Assembly (NCBI RefSeq): GCF_003576645.1
Contig: NC_044917.1
Location: forward strand, 6,946,191-7,010,190
DNA length: 64,000 nt
Direction: 5' to 3'
Origin: Ipomoea triloba
Lineage: Eukaryota > Streptophyta > Magnoliopsida > Solanales > Convolvulaceae
A program made the position numbers and the translations under genes. Of this stretch, positions 46,601 through 59,865 are shown in pieces; position 1 is the stretch's first letter; every line of letters begins with the position of its first letter. The notes beneath the pieces were generated by a model. That model did no database searches and was not told where the DNA came from. It saw only the letters and a list, made by a program, of their open reading frames with translations.

Positions 46601-47798
46601 TTGTGGCATGCTCTTCTGCTATTGTTGCAGGATCAGTTGCTTCATATTATTGGTCTCGAGGCAAAACATCGGTGAGGCGTCTTTTGTTTATGACTTTTAT
46701 GCAGCCCAAGTTCAGTAGCCCTCTTTCATTGGGATCATGATTGTTTAACCTTCGCGTTAATTCCTTTCCTAATGCAGCCAGAGAGTCCATTTGTCTCAGT
46801 TTTCTCCTCAACGAAGGAGCTTCTACGCTACAGCATTGGGTCTGTTGCTCTTGGTTCTTTGATAGTATCCTTAGTTGAGTCTATCCGGTTCATACTTGAA
46901 GCACTTCGTCGCAAACTTAAAGCGTCTAGTTCTACATCAGAAAACTGGGCGGGGAGGATGGTGTTTTATACCTCTCAGGGTTGCTTAAAGTGCATTAGCT
47001 GGATCGTCAAATCTGTGAACCGTAATGCTTATGTAATGGTAAGTAGGAATTATTGCATTTACTCATAATTCACTTTGTGTTTACATATTAGCCAACGATA
47101 TTTACCTTAGGTACCACATCTCTATGCTTGAGCAAGAGCATTAGATTTTTCTTTGCCTAATATAATCCGAATCTTCTGCCATCATTATACATATTAGAAC
47201 TCATGCTTCAAGTGGAAAAGTAAAATTATTAGCATACGTGCATGAGAGTTGCAATTTTACCTGATTCTTACAGATAGCTATTACGGGAAAGAGCTTCTTT
47301 AAAGCTTCTGAGACAGCCACAGAACTCATTATAGGTAACATCCTTCAGATAGGAAAGGTGAATGTTATTGGTGATGTTGTCCTCTTTCTCGGGAAACTAT
47401 GCGTGAGTCTTGCAAGTGCACTTTTCGGCTTTCTCATGCTGGATGCTCACAAGTACAAGTCCACACATCACAAGATCTCCTCCCCGCTATTTCCTGTGCT
47501 GGTACATCTATGCTTCTCCCTTGCAAGAATCGCATTCCAAAGATAACTAACGCTGATTTAAGAGGTATAGATGTTGTGAGTGTGTTTTGATGGTCTTTCG
47601 TGATCTGAACAGGTATGCTGGAGCCTCGGGTATGTTGTGGCTTCCCTTTTCTTTGCAGTGGTGGAGATGTCAATCGATACCATCATCCTTTCGTTTTGCC
47701 AAGACTCTGAATTGCACCATGGAACTGCCCAATACGCCCATCCTTTGCTAATTCAGACTTTAAATGACCAAAATGAGATGCAAGGACTTGCAGAATGA
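43663..47798 (+). CDS. Choline transporter-like protein (CTL1/CHER1 type, SLC44 family)
   Basis: Ten coding exons: 43663-43838, 44493-44851, 45090-45235, 45558-45741, 45877-45950, 46034-46147, 46318-46671, 46778-47038, 47274-47501, 47613-47798. They join to 693 residues. An N-terminal helix (CRDVAFLVIFIAFWVAMIVN, from residue 28) precedes a large luminal domain (LTYDLDYKGNICND, SICLMDCPNP, GPCYPVLFPTVN). About nine further helices follow, with the SLC44 core around FSSGRVVQNECSANCCAYD, GYSIQQTPHIAA, FHVFGCYWATQFF and the late ITGKSFFKASETATELIIGN. Plant CTL1/CHER1 acts in the trans-Golgi/plasma membrane, affects lipid and sphingolipid homeostasis, and is needed for sieve-plate and plasmodesma formation. 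The sixth intron (46148-46317) starts GC rather than GT; frame and family alignment allow no GT alternative. Confidence 0.93.
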
Positions 47799-48087
47799 TC
47801 ATTTTGATGCAAAACCGCATCATGTCAGGTAAAATATGGAGTGATGGAATGGAATGGTTATAACCATGTTGTGCTCAAATGTATGCATTTTAGAGGTAAA
47901 CTGCTTCTAATAAATGCTATATTCCTTGAACAAAAATATTAGAAGTATATGTATGAGTAGGAGGCAGAAATGTTGTACCTATGAGCTACTCTTGTACATT
48001 AGTAGGTTTCTCTTTTCAACACCATACATACAATCTATCAAAGTATTAGTGGGAATCATTCCAGTTTCCATCTCTTTCTCGTCGCAT

Positions 48088-51000
48088 TCAATCTTTTTCC
48101 AGATCTCTTCTTATAGGCATTGAAGAGGATCTCGAAATTACTTCTGTAAGGAACCTCGGTGGATCAGTGAAAGAGATAGAAGCACACGGTCGAATGAGAG
48201 GTGTAACAGCACGACTTGAGGCCTCGTTAACGTTCATGCAAGCACCTTCTGTGACAATACTGGGAGGCTGCAACTCAATCCCTGCATTCGGGCCATAGCT
48301 CTTTCGAGGGCTATCAAGCGACCCGTGATCATCGTCTTCCTCAACAGACAACACCGTGCTTGCATCAGTGTGCACAGTTGTCGAATCATCATACATGCTG
48401 CGATGATGATGCCTTCTCTTCCTCCTCGCTGCCTTCCCCCAACCGTGCATAGTTTCTCTTATTCTCTGTGGGATAAGGGCCGCCTTATAGTTCGTTCCCA
48501 TCTGGTGAGTAGAGCAATACACCTCGCGATTAGTTCGTTCTTGTTGAGCATAAATATAATATAAACATAAATGTGCAGTCCAACTATCAGCTTAGGCTTT
48601 TAGTTAAGATGGAGCACATACTTCAATTGCTCTTACACATTTTCTCGCAATCTCAAATTATTTTCAAAGTAATTTCAATTTTTAACCATAATTTTCATGT
48701 CTTTACCTGAGTAACCAGTGCATAGAGTGGTAAGGTGCTATAGCTGCATAGAAACTGCCCCGCAAACCTGAGTGGTGAACGATAGAATTAGGCTCAGACT
48801 ACCATGAAGAAAGTCGTGTCACGAGGAAAAAGATTGAAAATGTTGCATACCCTAATATTAGCCGTAGATACACTAGTGTGTGGTTGAATATAAAGCAAGA
48901 ATTGTAGCCAAACTGCCACTGCAATAAGAAATAGCTTCATTAAGAATTATAGCCAAAAACTACAAATATATATACTAAGTAGATTGATAACTCTGCAAAA
49001 TAAGATCAGTCAAATGCTAACTCATCTTGATCTCAGAACTAAAAGAAATAGGAGTAAGGGATTTACCCAGAACCAGAAGAACGAAGCTAGCTCAAACGCA
49101 TTCTGCAAAGAAAGACACAATACATTTCAGCACAAAAAACTCACGGTCGAAAAGAAAAAATGAGGAATAAATTAGTATCAACCTGGAAGAGGACAAAGTG
49201 AATCAGGGATAGCAGTAGTTCTGGCTTCTTAAACCAAAAAAGTTCATCCCTCGGTTTTAGCTTTGCTCCCTGGAAATAGCCAGTTATTCCAGCACTCTCC
49301 AATGCCAATGTTGCTATCACGTGTTGCAGTTTTGTGCCTACCAGTAGAACAAGCTGCCAAGAAATGGCGAAATCAGGAGAATATTGAATGAAATTGGCAC
49401 GATGTATGGCGCAAGTGCTGCATTTTCACTTCAAGCAAAAAGACAAAGGTAATAGACGGTCCATTTGGATCTGAACTCACAGTGATAGGAAATAGTGCAA
49501 TCCAGAAATAAAGATTCGACCCTGCGAATTAAATAAAACGAGGATGAGCATATCAACAAGGTCTAATTTCTACAGCAATGGATCGGGGAGCTTTCCTTAT
49601 TAATTTAAAACAGCATGAATTAACAGTTCTTCCAACTTGAATATTCATGATAAATGATATGGAGTAATGTTCTATACCTTTGACATTAAACATCATAAAA
49701 GCAACCACGAATCCCCAGAGTGGTGCACTACAAAAATACAAGATAGAGTATCAAAAACAATTCTATGCAAAATCTCCAATATTATCAAAATACTGTCACT
49801 ATATCATTTTGTTTGTATCATATTACACAAAGGTTAGGTATGAGGAGGAAAAATGTATAAGAAATGCAATTGTCTTCTAGATACAACATAAATGTCGGCT
49901 TTTCTGATGTTTATGCTTACCTGACACCGACTATTCTTTGGAACTCTTCTTCCATGGATCGAATCATATAGCTATGAAAATCATATTTTGATGTAAGGTT
50001 GTGGTTCTGTCAGGAATTCAAAGAAACAAAGCCTATAACAATCAATAATTCAACATAACTTTGAAATTACAGTACAAATAAATTACGAGGAAACAAAAGC
50101 TTGTGTTGTAAAATAAAAGTAGAGCATAAAACAAACTGTCTGGATGATGATGGATATAAGGACGATGCTCGAGAATAAGGAAAATGATTAAGCTGTTAAT
50201 GTTAAGAGGATGCTCTAACGGATTCACAACAAATAAACGCCTGTTAAAACTAGTTCCAATAAAATGTACTATCCAAACCCATTGACCTTCTTCCCCGTTT
50301 ATAAACTTGCAATGGCATATTTAAGTTCCATCAATCTCAGTAGAAGATTGTCCAAACTTCAGGAGCAATAAAAAATTGGCATTGAACCTAACCATTTCGA
50401 GGAAGTAGTGTCTCTCTCTTTCCCACACAGATACACAAGTCTAACATTTTTTTCCTTGGAATTTGTGCGAAAGTATGATGTTTATTGAGTTTGAAGGAAA
50501 CATGTTTACCCATCTTTAGCTGCATACTTGAAACCAAGATAGTGTAATGTATGCAGTTCCTCAAATAAAACCACATCAAGGTTGTTGCCCAGAGTGCACT
50601 ATCAGTAACATAAAGTACATTGATGCCTTAGCCATACTGCTATAATGTTTGCATACCATAATAAAACCCTTCCGTAGTGAAAGGTAATCCGCACGAACAA
50701 CTGAACGCCCAAATTGCCTGAAGAAACATGTCTGCAGAATGTATATGTATTACCAAAGCAATGTGTTAGAATATATATATGTGTGTGTGTGTGTGTCAAA
50801 TGCGTTGGCAATGGAAATGCATGTATTAATATTGTGACATATATTACACATACCACCCAAATGAGAACACTATTTCTAGACATAGGATTTGATGTATGGA
50901 CTCTAACAAAAGTTGACTGCCTTCGCATTGTCATTGCTCTTGTCCTATCTGCAAGACCAACAAAAAAAAATACAAAACAAAAACAAAAAAGATAAGAAGA

Positions 51001-53227
51001 GTATCAGCATTTGTTTCCTTTGCTCAAACACATAAATTGGTCCTACCAAAAGGAATGAATAGTACAAGAAATCAGGAATTAAGTTTACAAGTCTTTATGC
51101 TTGCTAATCTTGCTAGTATATTAAATTCAGAGTCTAAATTAATTGAATTAATGCATATCCTTACAGATGAGGCATGGTCTAGAAATTGGAGACTAGTAGG
51201 TTCCACCTCGCAGTGATAACTTACCAGTTAATGCTCCATGTCGGTCCATGTGAGCTTCATCCTCCCAAACCCTCCAAGTGTGAATCTGGCAAGAATCTTA
51301 GGCATCAAAAGACAAGCAACATCGAGTACATGAACAAAAATCAATTAACCTCAGGAGGTGGAGAACAATTATGGTAATTCCATCGGGTAACTAGTAGAAG
51401 CAGCAAAAGTTTGATCCCAAGAATGAGTCAAATTATTTATCAGGTATATGCCGTGGCATTATTATAGAGACTAAGCACCCTATCTACTTATTCTGGTTTC
51501 ACAAAGAAGCTCATTCACTGGGGAAGAACACTAGAAGGTAAATTATAAATTTAACTACTTAAGAACTTCATTCATTGCAGAAAGATCTCATTAAATAGAG
51601 TATCACAAAGACCATATAACCAAGAACTAACAGCAAGTTCTACCCTAAAGCATTCATCATACATTTGTGCAGTTACATTCACTCTTTACATAAATAACAC
51701 AAGCAAAAGATTGCAACAAAGCAAAAGTTAGCCTTAAAGTTGTCATGCAAACAACAAATGTTTAGAATGATAAATAGGACCACCATTCTTTCCATTACTT
51801 AACCTCCTCCTTTGAAATGAATACATGAAAAAATAGCATCCCCTTCAAATACCAAGCAACTAAGATCAGTAAAATCTGACACATTGGAATGACATGATAA
51901 CACTCAGAAGCAGACTTTACTTAAGCTAGTGTACCCAAACAAAGAATACAACCTTGACAATCGCCAGTAGCATTGTTAAGCAGCTGTAAGATATATGAGT
52001 AATGGCCATGACAAAGATGAAACGGTGGAGCTGCTCTAGGCCTTCATATGATACAAATGGCTCATGACTCTGCAGAAAAAGAAGTTTTTTTTCTTTAACT
52101 CCTTTGGTTGTTTGGAAGCAAGAAAAAGTATGGATAGAGGGAAAGACAGGGTGGAGTAAAGATGCAACGAACAGACGAACTAATGAATCAGTTTCTAGTC
52201 CTTTCAAATTTAGTTGTTCACTCATGTTATTGCAGCACGAGTGAATAACATAACATAAAATTTATCGTAACGAGTGTAGACTTATAATTTCAGAAGGAAA
52301 ATTGACATGCCTCTGGACAGGTATTTTTGTTCAAGCTATTAAGCATTCTTCTTAATGGATGATCGAAAACAAGGTCCATCAAAAGTTTTCGCTCCTTGAA
52401 ATCTTCATTTTCATTTTCTTCTTCAATTTCGGACTTTTTGCAAGGAGCAAATACACCATCATAAAACTTCGATGGGATGCAAATATTGGATATAATGCTT
52501 GAGGTGGCCGTAAGTAGGAGAGAAATGAAGCCAAGTAGCATTAACTCTGCTCACAAACATTCAAACAAGGTTTTGGATTAGAGTTGCAAAAAAAAATATT
52601 AAAAGGGGAATGGGATGAAGGAGAGAGGACAGGAGATGTCAAAGAGTTGAATTACTTCAGTAATTGCAATATAAATTAATAGGAAGTACCTTCTTTCATT
52701 TTCTCCACAGCTGCAAGCAAAGGTTTTCTATCAGTTTTCTTCAGCCACTGACAAAATAGAATTTCTTCTAAGATATTTTCTTTTATATAAACCATAATGA
52801 AAACCATTAACACAAAGGCAAATATGCAGGGTATGGTAAGCTACTGCTTTGTTTTTTTACCAGTTTCCATTCTGAATATGTAAAAATACAAATTTGTCAA
52901 AATGAACAACTTTGCAAAAACAGGAGAAGATACAAACGAAATGTATTACTATTAATATACAGAAATGTTAATCTTCAGCACCATGGTTCAATATGTCAAG
53001 TCTCTCTAGGACTACTTATCCTTGCCAGCAAGCCGTGCAAGAAAAATAGCTCATAGTGAGAAAAGCTTATCACTTACATTGCACAATCGGTGTATGGATC
53101 GCTCCACGAGCAGTGAAACTACGACAAATACAGTTAATACAGTAGCAACAGACCATGTTGGTGTCAATGCCAATGATCGAAGTTCCATAGAATTTTCTGG
53201 CGTTTCAGATGACTTGGATTCAGACAT
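48088..53227 (-). CDS. MLO seven-transmembrane protein
   Basis: Fifteen coding exons, from the start: 53078-53227, 52690-52747, 52311-52546, 51953-52069, 51225-51285, 50854-50948, 50657-50731, 49921-50006, 49678-49727, 49481-49521, 49183-49353, 49067-49102, 48851-48918, 48707-48767, 48088-48501. They join to 572 residues. The first helix is [20 protein letters not shown] (~22-41); MLO signatures follow: [67 protein letters not shown] and [16 protein letters not shown]. The cytosolic tail carries the calmodulin-binding helix ([20 protein letters not shown], Trp at 456). MLO proteins are calmodulin-regulated plasma-membrane proteins; different clades act in powdery mildew susceptibility, root thigmomorphogenesis or pollen-tube reception. 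Length and sequence suggest the MLO4/MLO11 group, not certain. Intron 3 begins with GC. Confidence 0.94.
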
Positions 53228-53762
53228 CTTCACAAATGACTCTTATCACAAACTTCACACCCTCAACTAAACCTCACCCTTACTTAAACCAATCTCTACA
53301 ACTCCACAATGTCAGTACAAGCAACACTGACAACTCATGCCCCCAAAAATCAAAACTTCCACCTAAAAACAAAGCCAGGATGGTATGACCAACCAGGAGT
53401 TGCACTGTGAATCTTTTATACACCTTCACATTTAGTAGCACGCAAAGTTTGTAACTAAAATTTTTACTCCATGAGCTTCGGAGCCCTAATTTAGTATTGC
53501 AACATGACTGAGGACTGACAGTTGACCCTGCTCCAAGATCCAATCTTTAAGAAGAATACTTCAACTTGGACCATCAAAAAACGTGGAACAAGCAAAAGGG
53601 GTATTCTTGATTAGACCCAGAGTAGAAATAAGACCATTCTTCTCCTTCATTAGCCCAATTTCACATTCACTGGCACATCCCCAGCTCCTCTAACAACATT
53701 TGGATTTCTACACCTATAATAACGGAATCAAAATCTCACTAAATCAGTAATCCCCGGGTTTA

Positions 53763-53802
<40 letters not shown>

Positions 53803-54500
53803 AGAAACTGTTACTCCTTGGATATATAGCATAAGAACAACTAAATGTTGATGGTGTATAGCTTTCCGACAGAGACAGAAGACTATAAAAACAAAAAGAA
53901 CCCACCTTTTTGGAGCAGAGAAATCAGAAAACTAGAGTGATGAAGGACGATATGGGTTGGAGTTGATTCACATAACTTTACAGGTACAAAGGTTCTGCAG
54001 GTGGGGACAGAAAGGATTGCGAATAGCAAAATGCAGAGGTATCAAAGATTCTCGGGGCTAAGTTAAATGTATGAGGCTATGAGCTGGAAGCCTGAAACCT
54101 CCTGGAGTAAAAGAAAAATGGGGCTTCTACGTAGCTTCTTGGCTTTGGCTTTTATGCCACACAATGAATGGAACCTTCACCCGGACAGATTTACACCATT
54201 TCTCTTTCCCTTTCCCTTTCCCAAGCATAAGCACACTTTGCTGTCGGGGTTGGACCGTCGGAGTGGTGAATTTGAAACTTGTGATGTAAATAAATGCTGG
54301 AGCCTGGAGAGCGGAGAGTCAGGCCAAAACTTCAAAGTAGGGACCCATATCACTGCATTGATTCGGTAGACACGTACATCACCCTTTGTTTTAGGTTGGC
54401 AAATTTGGAGCGACCAGTCGTTTTTCTTTATTACTCCATTATTATTTGGAGTATTAAACTGTTTGGTGTAAACATTTTGATCCATTAATTAGGACCACCA
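53228..54500. other. MLO 5' flank
   Basis: Presumed promoter and 5'UTR of the MLO gene, read leftward. Includes an A-run at 53763-53801, with about 38 A, and a CTTTCCC tract near 54200-54222. Open frames here show no family features. Confidence 0.45.
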
Positions 54501-55525
54501 ATCTTTTATTTTTTCAACTGGCAAGTGTCAATACAATTTTTTCCAGATTAGGTGTAAATTCTACATTGCAATTGTCAACTATAGATCATGCGTTATTGTC
54601 TTATAATTCATTACTGCTCGTGCGGGCTAAATACATCTTTTTTCAAAATTTTGTAAGTGAGTTTTTGTTTAGGGGCGAGCGAAATAAATTTATGTGTATG
54701 TTTTGCCAAGTTTAATTAGCTAAGCATAGTGAAAGAATGAGCCGTAAGCCTCATGTGGAACGAGTTGATAGAGGTGTGTTTTGATTAATGTGTAACAATA
54801 GTGTGTTAGAATTTGAAGTTAATTTTTCTGTTCAAAAGATGTTATTCACTTTAAATATATAACTTGTTAAACAATCAAGGCACGATAGCAATGGAAAAAC
54901 ACAACACATTAGTGTGCCAAAAAGGATTGGTGATGAGTATTGATGTAGCGTGACAATTGACTTAGATCTGGTGCTTGAATTGAAACATTATTAGTATATA
55001 AAACCTGTTAGCCTTGTTTTAAATTTTTTTTTTATTACAATTCTAATATACTAATTTTTATTACCGACTTGACGACTTACTGCATACAATTTACATCATT
55101 TTTAATTAATAAAAGTTGTTATAATCAGTTGTTATTCAATCTTTATTTGATTTATATTGGTTGAATAAGTACATAAAAGTTAACGTCAATAATGTGGATT
55201 GTCTAATTGTTGGAGAGTCAAAAACTATTAAAAGCTTTGGGAGCATGTGAGCTTATTAATTCAAAAGATTTAATTTTTGCATCCCGTAATTAACGCTGTT
55301 AAGGCCATATTTGACTCCACCCAAAAGAGAAAAAGAAAAAAGTTATGAAGCTCCCGTGTCATGTTTGACTACATCCAAAAGAAAAAAAAAAAAGAAAAAA
55401 GGAAAAAATGTGTTACTTTTTTTTTTTTTCTTTTTAAATATTATAATTTATAAGTTTTTACGCGAACATGAGCCGACCAATTATACGAGACCATGTAAGG
55501 CCATAAGTTCTTATGCAATGTACAA
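54501..55525. other. AT-rich intergenic DNA
   Basis: No genes seen. Two imperfect copies of the word TTTGACTCCACCCAAAAGAGAAAAA lie at about 55310 and 55365. Confidence 0.4.
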
Positions 55526-55529
55526 GTTG

Positions 55530-55795
55530 TTACTCTTTACATCCCATTTTGTGTACATGTTTTAATTAATGAGTTTGATGTTTGATTGGAGTTATTTATG
55601 ATTTAATTTTTTTAATATTAAATTTAGTATTAATATATAAAATTTACGTCAAAAGTAATATGAAGTATTAAATAAAAAAACTAAAATTATAAAGTTATAA
55701 AAAATAAGCGAAGAAAATATTAATATATATGGCCAATGAATAATAAACATGACAAGTAAAATTTGTTAGAGTGGGCAATATTTAGTATACATGAC
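55530..55795. mobile_element. Degraded Stowaway-like MITE
   Basis: Left end TACTCTTTACATCCCATTTTG and right end AAAATTTGTTAGAGTGGGC...TAGTA are weak inverted repeats of the element at 42833. The interior word TAATATATAAAATTTACG is also shared. Target duplication uncertain. Confidence 0.5.
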
Positions 55796-56640
55796 ACAAT
55801 ATAAATTTTATTGCATTTATTTTTTTTTTGAAAATAAAAATTATTTCTTAATATTTATTTAGAAATGTAACTTGTAAATGTACTCTCATGAGTAAAAATC
55901 TCATTGTATGTACAAATTATATTGGAGAAAAAGAAAAAGAAATTGAAACAATCTTTTTGGAATAGGTCTTATGTGAGACCAACTACGTAAAACATACAAT
56001 ACTTTTTAACTACTAGTAAAATGTAATGATTTTCTATGGACTCATAAAAAAATATTATATTTAAATTTAAAAAGTATTACACATCTCACATAATAAAACG
56101 GTATCATACAAAACATATTAATCTTTATTTTAAGATCAATTAGAGCATGGCACGACAAACTAGTACGTAAGGAGCTAATTGTAGTATTTCTAATGTGATA
56201 TTATTTCTAAGGATATGTAGGTGTAGAACAATATTGGACGCACGTGGAAATGGCAATCCATGCGTGCAAGAACGTGGATGAACACACAAAACAAGATTCA
56301 CTATCTAAATTCTGGGCAGCCAGGTAGGATAGATTAATCCAATAATATAAAAATATATATGTTGCAAATTAAAACAGATATTAAAACTGCATATTTCTGC
56401 AATAATTAACATATATAATTTCAGAACTCCACTCTCGACTGGATCGATAAGGGAATTCACTGATTAGTTATTATAAGTCAACAATGGCGTATACTATGCA
56501 TGTCCATCTTCCATGCATGTTGCGCATTTCATGATATGATGTTTCATTCTTGTTAGGATTATTATGGAGTATAATACTATAATTTGTTTTCGGATAGATC
56601 CATCATGAACAAGTCTGGTTTAATAATTTATTTTCAGTTT

Positions 56641-56696
<56 letters not shown>

Positions 56697-56860
56697 GCTT
56701 AAAAATACAATTTAATATCCTCATGCTTTTACTATAATCTTTATCACTAAATTAATATCTTTGTAAATAATAGACTTTTTATAAAATAATTATAAATTCA
56801 ATAACACGGTTATACTAAAACAAAAGTATATATACTAACAAACATAAACTTTAATCTTAC
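55796..56860. other. AT-rich intergenic DNA with (TA)n
   Basis: A (TA)n microsatellite is at 56644-56692, about 24 units. The stretch 55965-56110 has weak resemblance to the 'gagaccgtctca' MITE (TGTGAGACC, AGTATTACACATCTCACA) but no ends. Confidence 0.5.
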
Positions 56861-56946
56861 TCCCTTCATTCTAAAAGTATTGTCTGCTTTGATTGGACAC
56901 ATAGATTTATCATTTATGAGAGTATATTTAATGTATTAACTAATAA

Positions 56947-57310
56947 GGGGCGTTTGGTTTACGGAATGTTAGATTACCTTAGGGAATGTTAGATTGCTGA
57001 GAATGTTAAATAACTGTGAATGTTAGATTCCTGTGTTTGGTTTAAAATTGAAGTAGGTAAATAAGACAACGGAAATAAGATAAATTGATTAAAATTTCAA
57101 AAGCTCAATATTAGGAATAAGATAAGAGAATGTGAGATTACCTAAGAAATCGGGGTGTATTTCACATTCCCTTCCAATAGCTAAAAACTTTATCGGGAGG
57201 TTATGTTACATTCCCTGGGAATCTTACATAACCTGAACCAAACATGAGAATCTTATATTACCAAACAAATATAACCTCAGTTATCTTATATAACTTGAAC
57301 CAAACGCCCC
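56947..57310. mobile_element. Tourist-like MITE, second family
   Basis: A 364-bp element with perfect 12-bp terminal inverted repeats (GGGGCGTTTGGT / ACCAAACGCCCC) and the canonical PIF/Harbinger target duplication TAA (56944-56946, 57311-57313). Non-coding. It lies inside a Stowaway-like sequence: TACTCCCTTCATTCTAAAAG at about 56861 on the left, TAAGAATAAATGGAGTG near 57485 on the right. Confidence 0.88.
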
Positions 57311-57313
57311 TAA

Positions 57314-57879
57314 GTGATATATATATTTACGTTTTTGTTTGTCATAACAACTGAAATGGACTTTCTTTCTTACTTTTGCTTATAATAAATGTAGAGTACA
57401 CATTTTTTTAATAAATAAGTTATAAATGTTATTGTATTTATTTATAGAAAAAAAAATTGAGAACCCAATAGGAGGGCAAATTTTTAAGAATAAATGGAGT
57501 GTCCAATTCTTTTCTTTGTTTGTTTGTTTTTTTTTTTAAAAAAAATTCTTAAAAATTGAGTCTCTTAGTTGCACATGACTGGTGGGCCATTCTATTTAAA
57601 ATTTGAAAGAAAAAAAAAAGCAATATATTATAATTTCTCTTAAACTGCCTCCATGGCAAACTTCTTTGGTTGAGTGGTTATGACTTATGAGAACATGACA
57701 TTTGGGCCCTAAGACAAAGACGACCTGAATAGTGAATATTCATTAAAGTACTCTCCTCCATTAAATATTATTCTTCAATGTTCTCTACTTCTGTTGACTA
57801 TAGAAAGGATTGGCTCTATATATATTGCTTAACATTTTTCCACATCTCGTTTTTGGCTACCGTTGTCAGTTGTCACACA
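57314..57879. other. AT-rich intergenic DNA
   Basis: Includes the right part of the Stowaway-like host element (to about 57501). No gene is seen. Confidence 0.4.
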
Positions 57880-58319
57880 GAGGCTAATGACAAAAATGGG
57901 ACTCCTTGGTCCATAATTGACAAAAATAGAAATCATTTAAAATTAAGACAAAAATAAAAAAAACTCATTTGAGATATGCATTTGAAGGAGAAGGCTGGTT
58001 ACCTTTTCCTGCGAAGGAGAAGGCAACCATGATCGCCGGCGGTGATAATTTTTATTTTTTATTTTTAATTTTTTTTATCGTCAAACGCATGTGGTACTTG
58101 CGTTTGACGTATATTATATGTCAAACCAAGTCCCACTTGCGTTTAGATTTGGTATTTCAAAAAAATAAATAAAAATAGAATGCAAATGGGACATGCGTTT
58201 CTGACTTCAAACGCATGTTCATGTCCCAAATGAATTTTTTCTATTTTTGTCCCAGTTTCAAATTGTTCATATTTTTGTCAATTATTGGCCAATGAATTCC
58301 TTTTCTGTCATTAGCCCTC
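57880..58319. mobile_element. Fold-back element
   Basis: Arms pair over about 110 bp: GAGGCTAATGACA...AATTGACAAAAATAGAAA at the left, its complement TTTTTGTCAATTATTGG...TGTCATTAGCCCTC at the right. The centre holds repeated words CAAACGCATG and ACTTGCGTTTGA in both orientations. Non-coding. Confidence 0.75.
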
Positions 58320-58675
58320 GCACACATGATCTTCCTTACATAGGAGCATAAATTTTCTCGTGAATTTAAAAATCATAATTTCTTTTTTCATTTGAATTCA
58401 AAATAATATTATCTTAGAAAAAATTCAAGTCAAATAAATAATGTAGTTGATCTAACCCTTAGCTAATAAGATCCACCCAAACCTTTAAATTAACAAAAAG
58501 TATAGTTGAATCATAATCTTCATTATTTGTTTAACTGTAAGATTTTCAGTTAATTTATCAAATCAGTGCTACATTTTAATAAAAGTACACATAGAAGCAA
58601 TATACTGTCAAATTAAGGGAAACCTATTAAACATGTAAAATTAAGTTTCAATTGCACTTTTTGTCGAATTATGGG

Positions 58676-58759
58676 GTTTGAATGTTTGGTTTTTTTTTTT
58701 TTGTTTTTTTTTTTTTNGTTTGAATGTTTGGTTTTTTTTTTTTTGTTTTTTTTTTTTTG
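58676..58759 (+). repeat. Exact 42-bp tandem duplication with N at the junction
   Basis: Copies 58676-58717 and 58718-58759 both begin GTTTGAATGTTTGG and continue with T13, G, T13. The only N in the window, at 58717, stands where the second copy has G. Confidence 0.97.
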
Positions 58760-59865
58760 TTTTTCAATTTAAAGATCAATTGCTCTATTTGTTCAACTTA
58801 TGGAGCTTATTTAATTTGTTTTCCTTTTATCTTTATTTGCCTAAAGTTTCAAAATAATTTAAATGATTTCATTTTGTCATATTGTGCTTCCTTGTTGCAA
58901 TTTATTTAAAAAATGAAGGCTATTTATTTTTATTAGTTATTTATGAAGTAATCACTCCACCATGATTTTTTTTAAGGTACTCCACCATAAGTTAATAAGA
59001 GATTCATGCAATATTTTAATACAATGGTAGCATTTCTAAAATGCTTTTAGTAAATAATGTAACATGAGACTTTAAAAAATTAACAAAATTTATTGCTTGC
59101 TTTAATACTATTGTCATTATTGTGTTTATTAGTAGACATTGTTTCATATCTATTCAAGTATAACTCGAGTTTACATGTAATATTTTATGATTTTTATCAT
59201 ATAAAAAAGATATTTTCCCTTCCAAAAATTTTCCCTAATATTTCTCTATATGATGTGGCTTAAAATCATTGGTGCCTATGAATTGGGCGATCCCATCATT
59301 AGTTAAAAAGAAAGATAATTGTCAAATTAAAAAAAAATTTAACATGTAAAAAGGGGAAGATTCGAGGTGAAAATTTTCAAAAGGGGTGAATAGCATTACT
59401 ACCCTTTACCATATATAACTTTTTTTTAGAAGTCCCTTCATTTCAAATTTGAATTTGAAAATCTGTGTGAATTGAGATTCCATACATTTACCCACACGGG
59501 CAACTTGATTGGTTGGTTCCTAGATTGTAGATTGTGAGCAAGGAGAGCCTTAGCAGCCACAGTGTGGGTGCTACACCCAATGTTGATGCGAATCAGACCA
59601 AATTAAATATGATTCATTAAGGGTTTGTTTTGAAACGTAGAAAATAACTTACAAAAATCATTTTTTGGATTTTTGTGTATGTGATATTCAAAGAAAATGA
59701 GGTAAAAAAATATTTATTTTGGTCAACGAAAAAGTGCTCAATTTGACGGAAAATGTCTTCATAGATTTTTAGTCGAAAGACATTTTCTAAAGTCCTTATT
59801 TTCATGTCTCTTTCTTCTCTTTTATCTTGATCTCTTCAATCAAGTTTCTGAATAATTATTACAAT
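58760..59865. other. AT-rich intergenic DNA
   Basis: A 10-bp direct repeat ACTCCACCAT (58954-58963, 58979-58988) encloses a T-run, a weak member of the scar class. Nothing else is recognised. Confidence 0.4.

Noticed and set aside
53022..53270. Plus-strand gene of 82 residues
   Set aside because: It is antisense to MLO exon 1, which is well supported by homology and splicing.
55965..56110. Third 'gagaccgtctca' MITE
   Set aside because: Only scattered words match; neither terminus is present.
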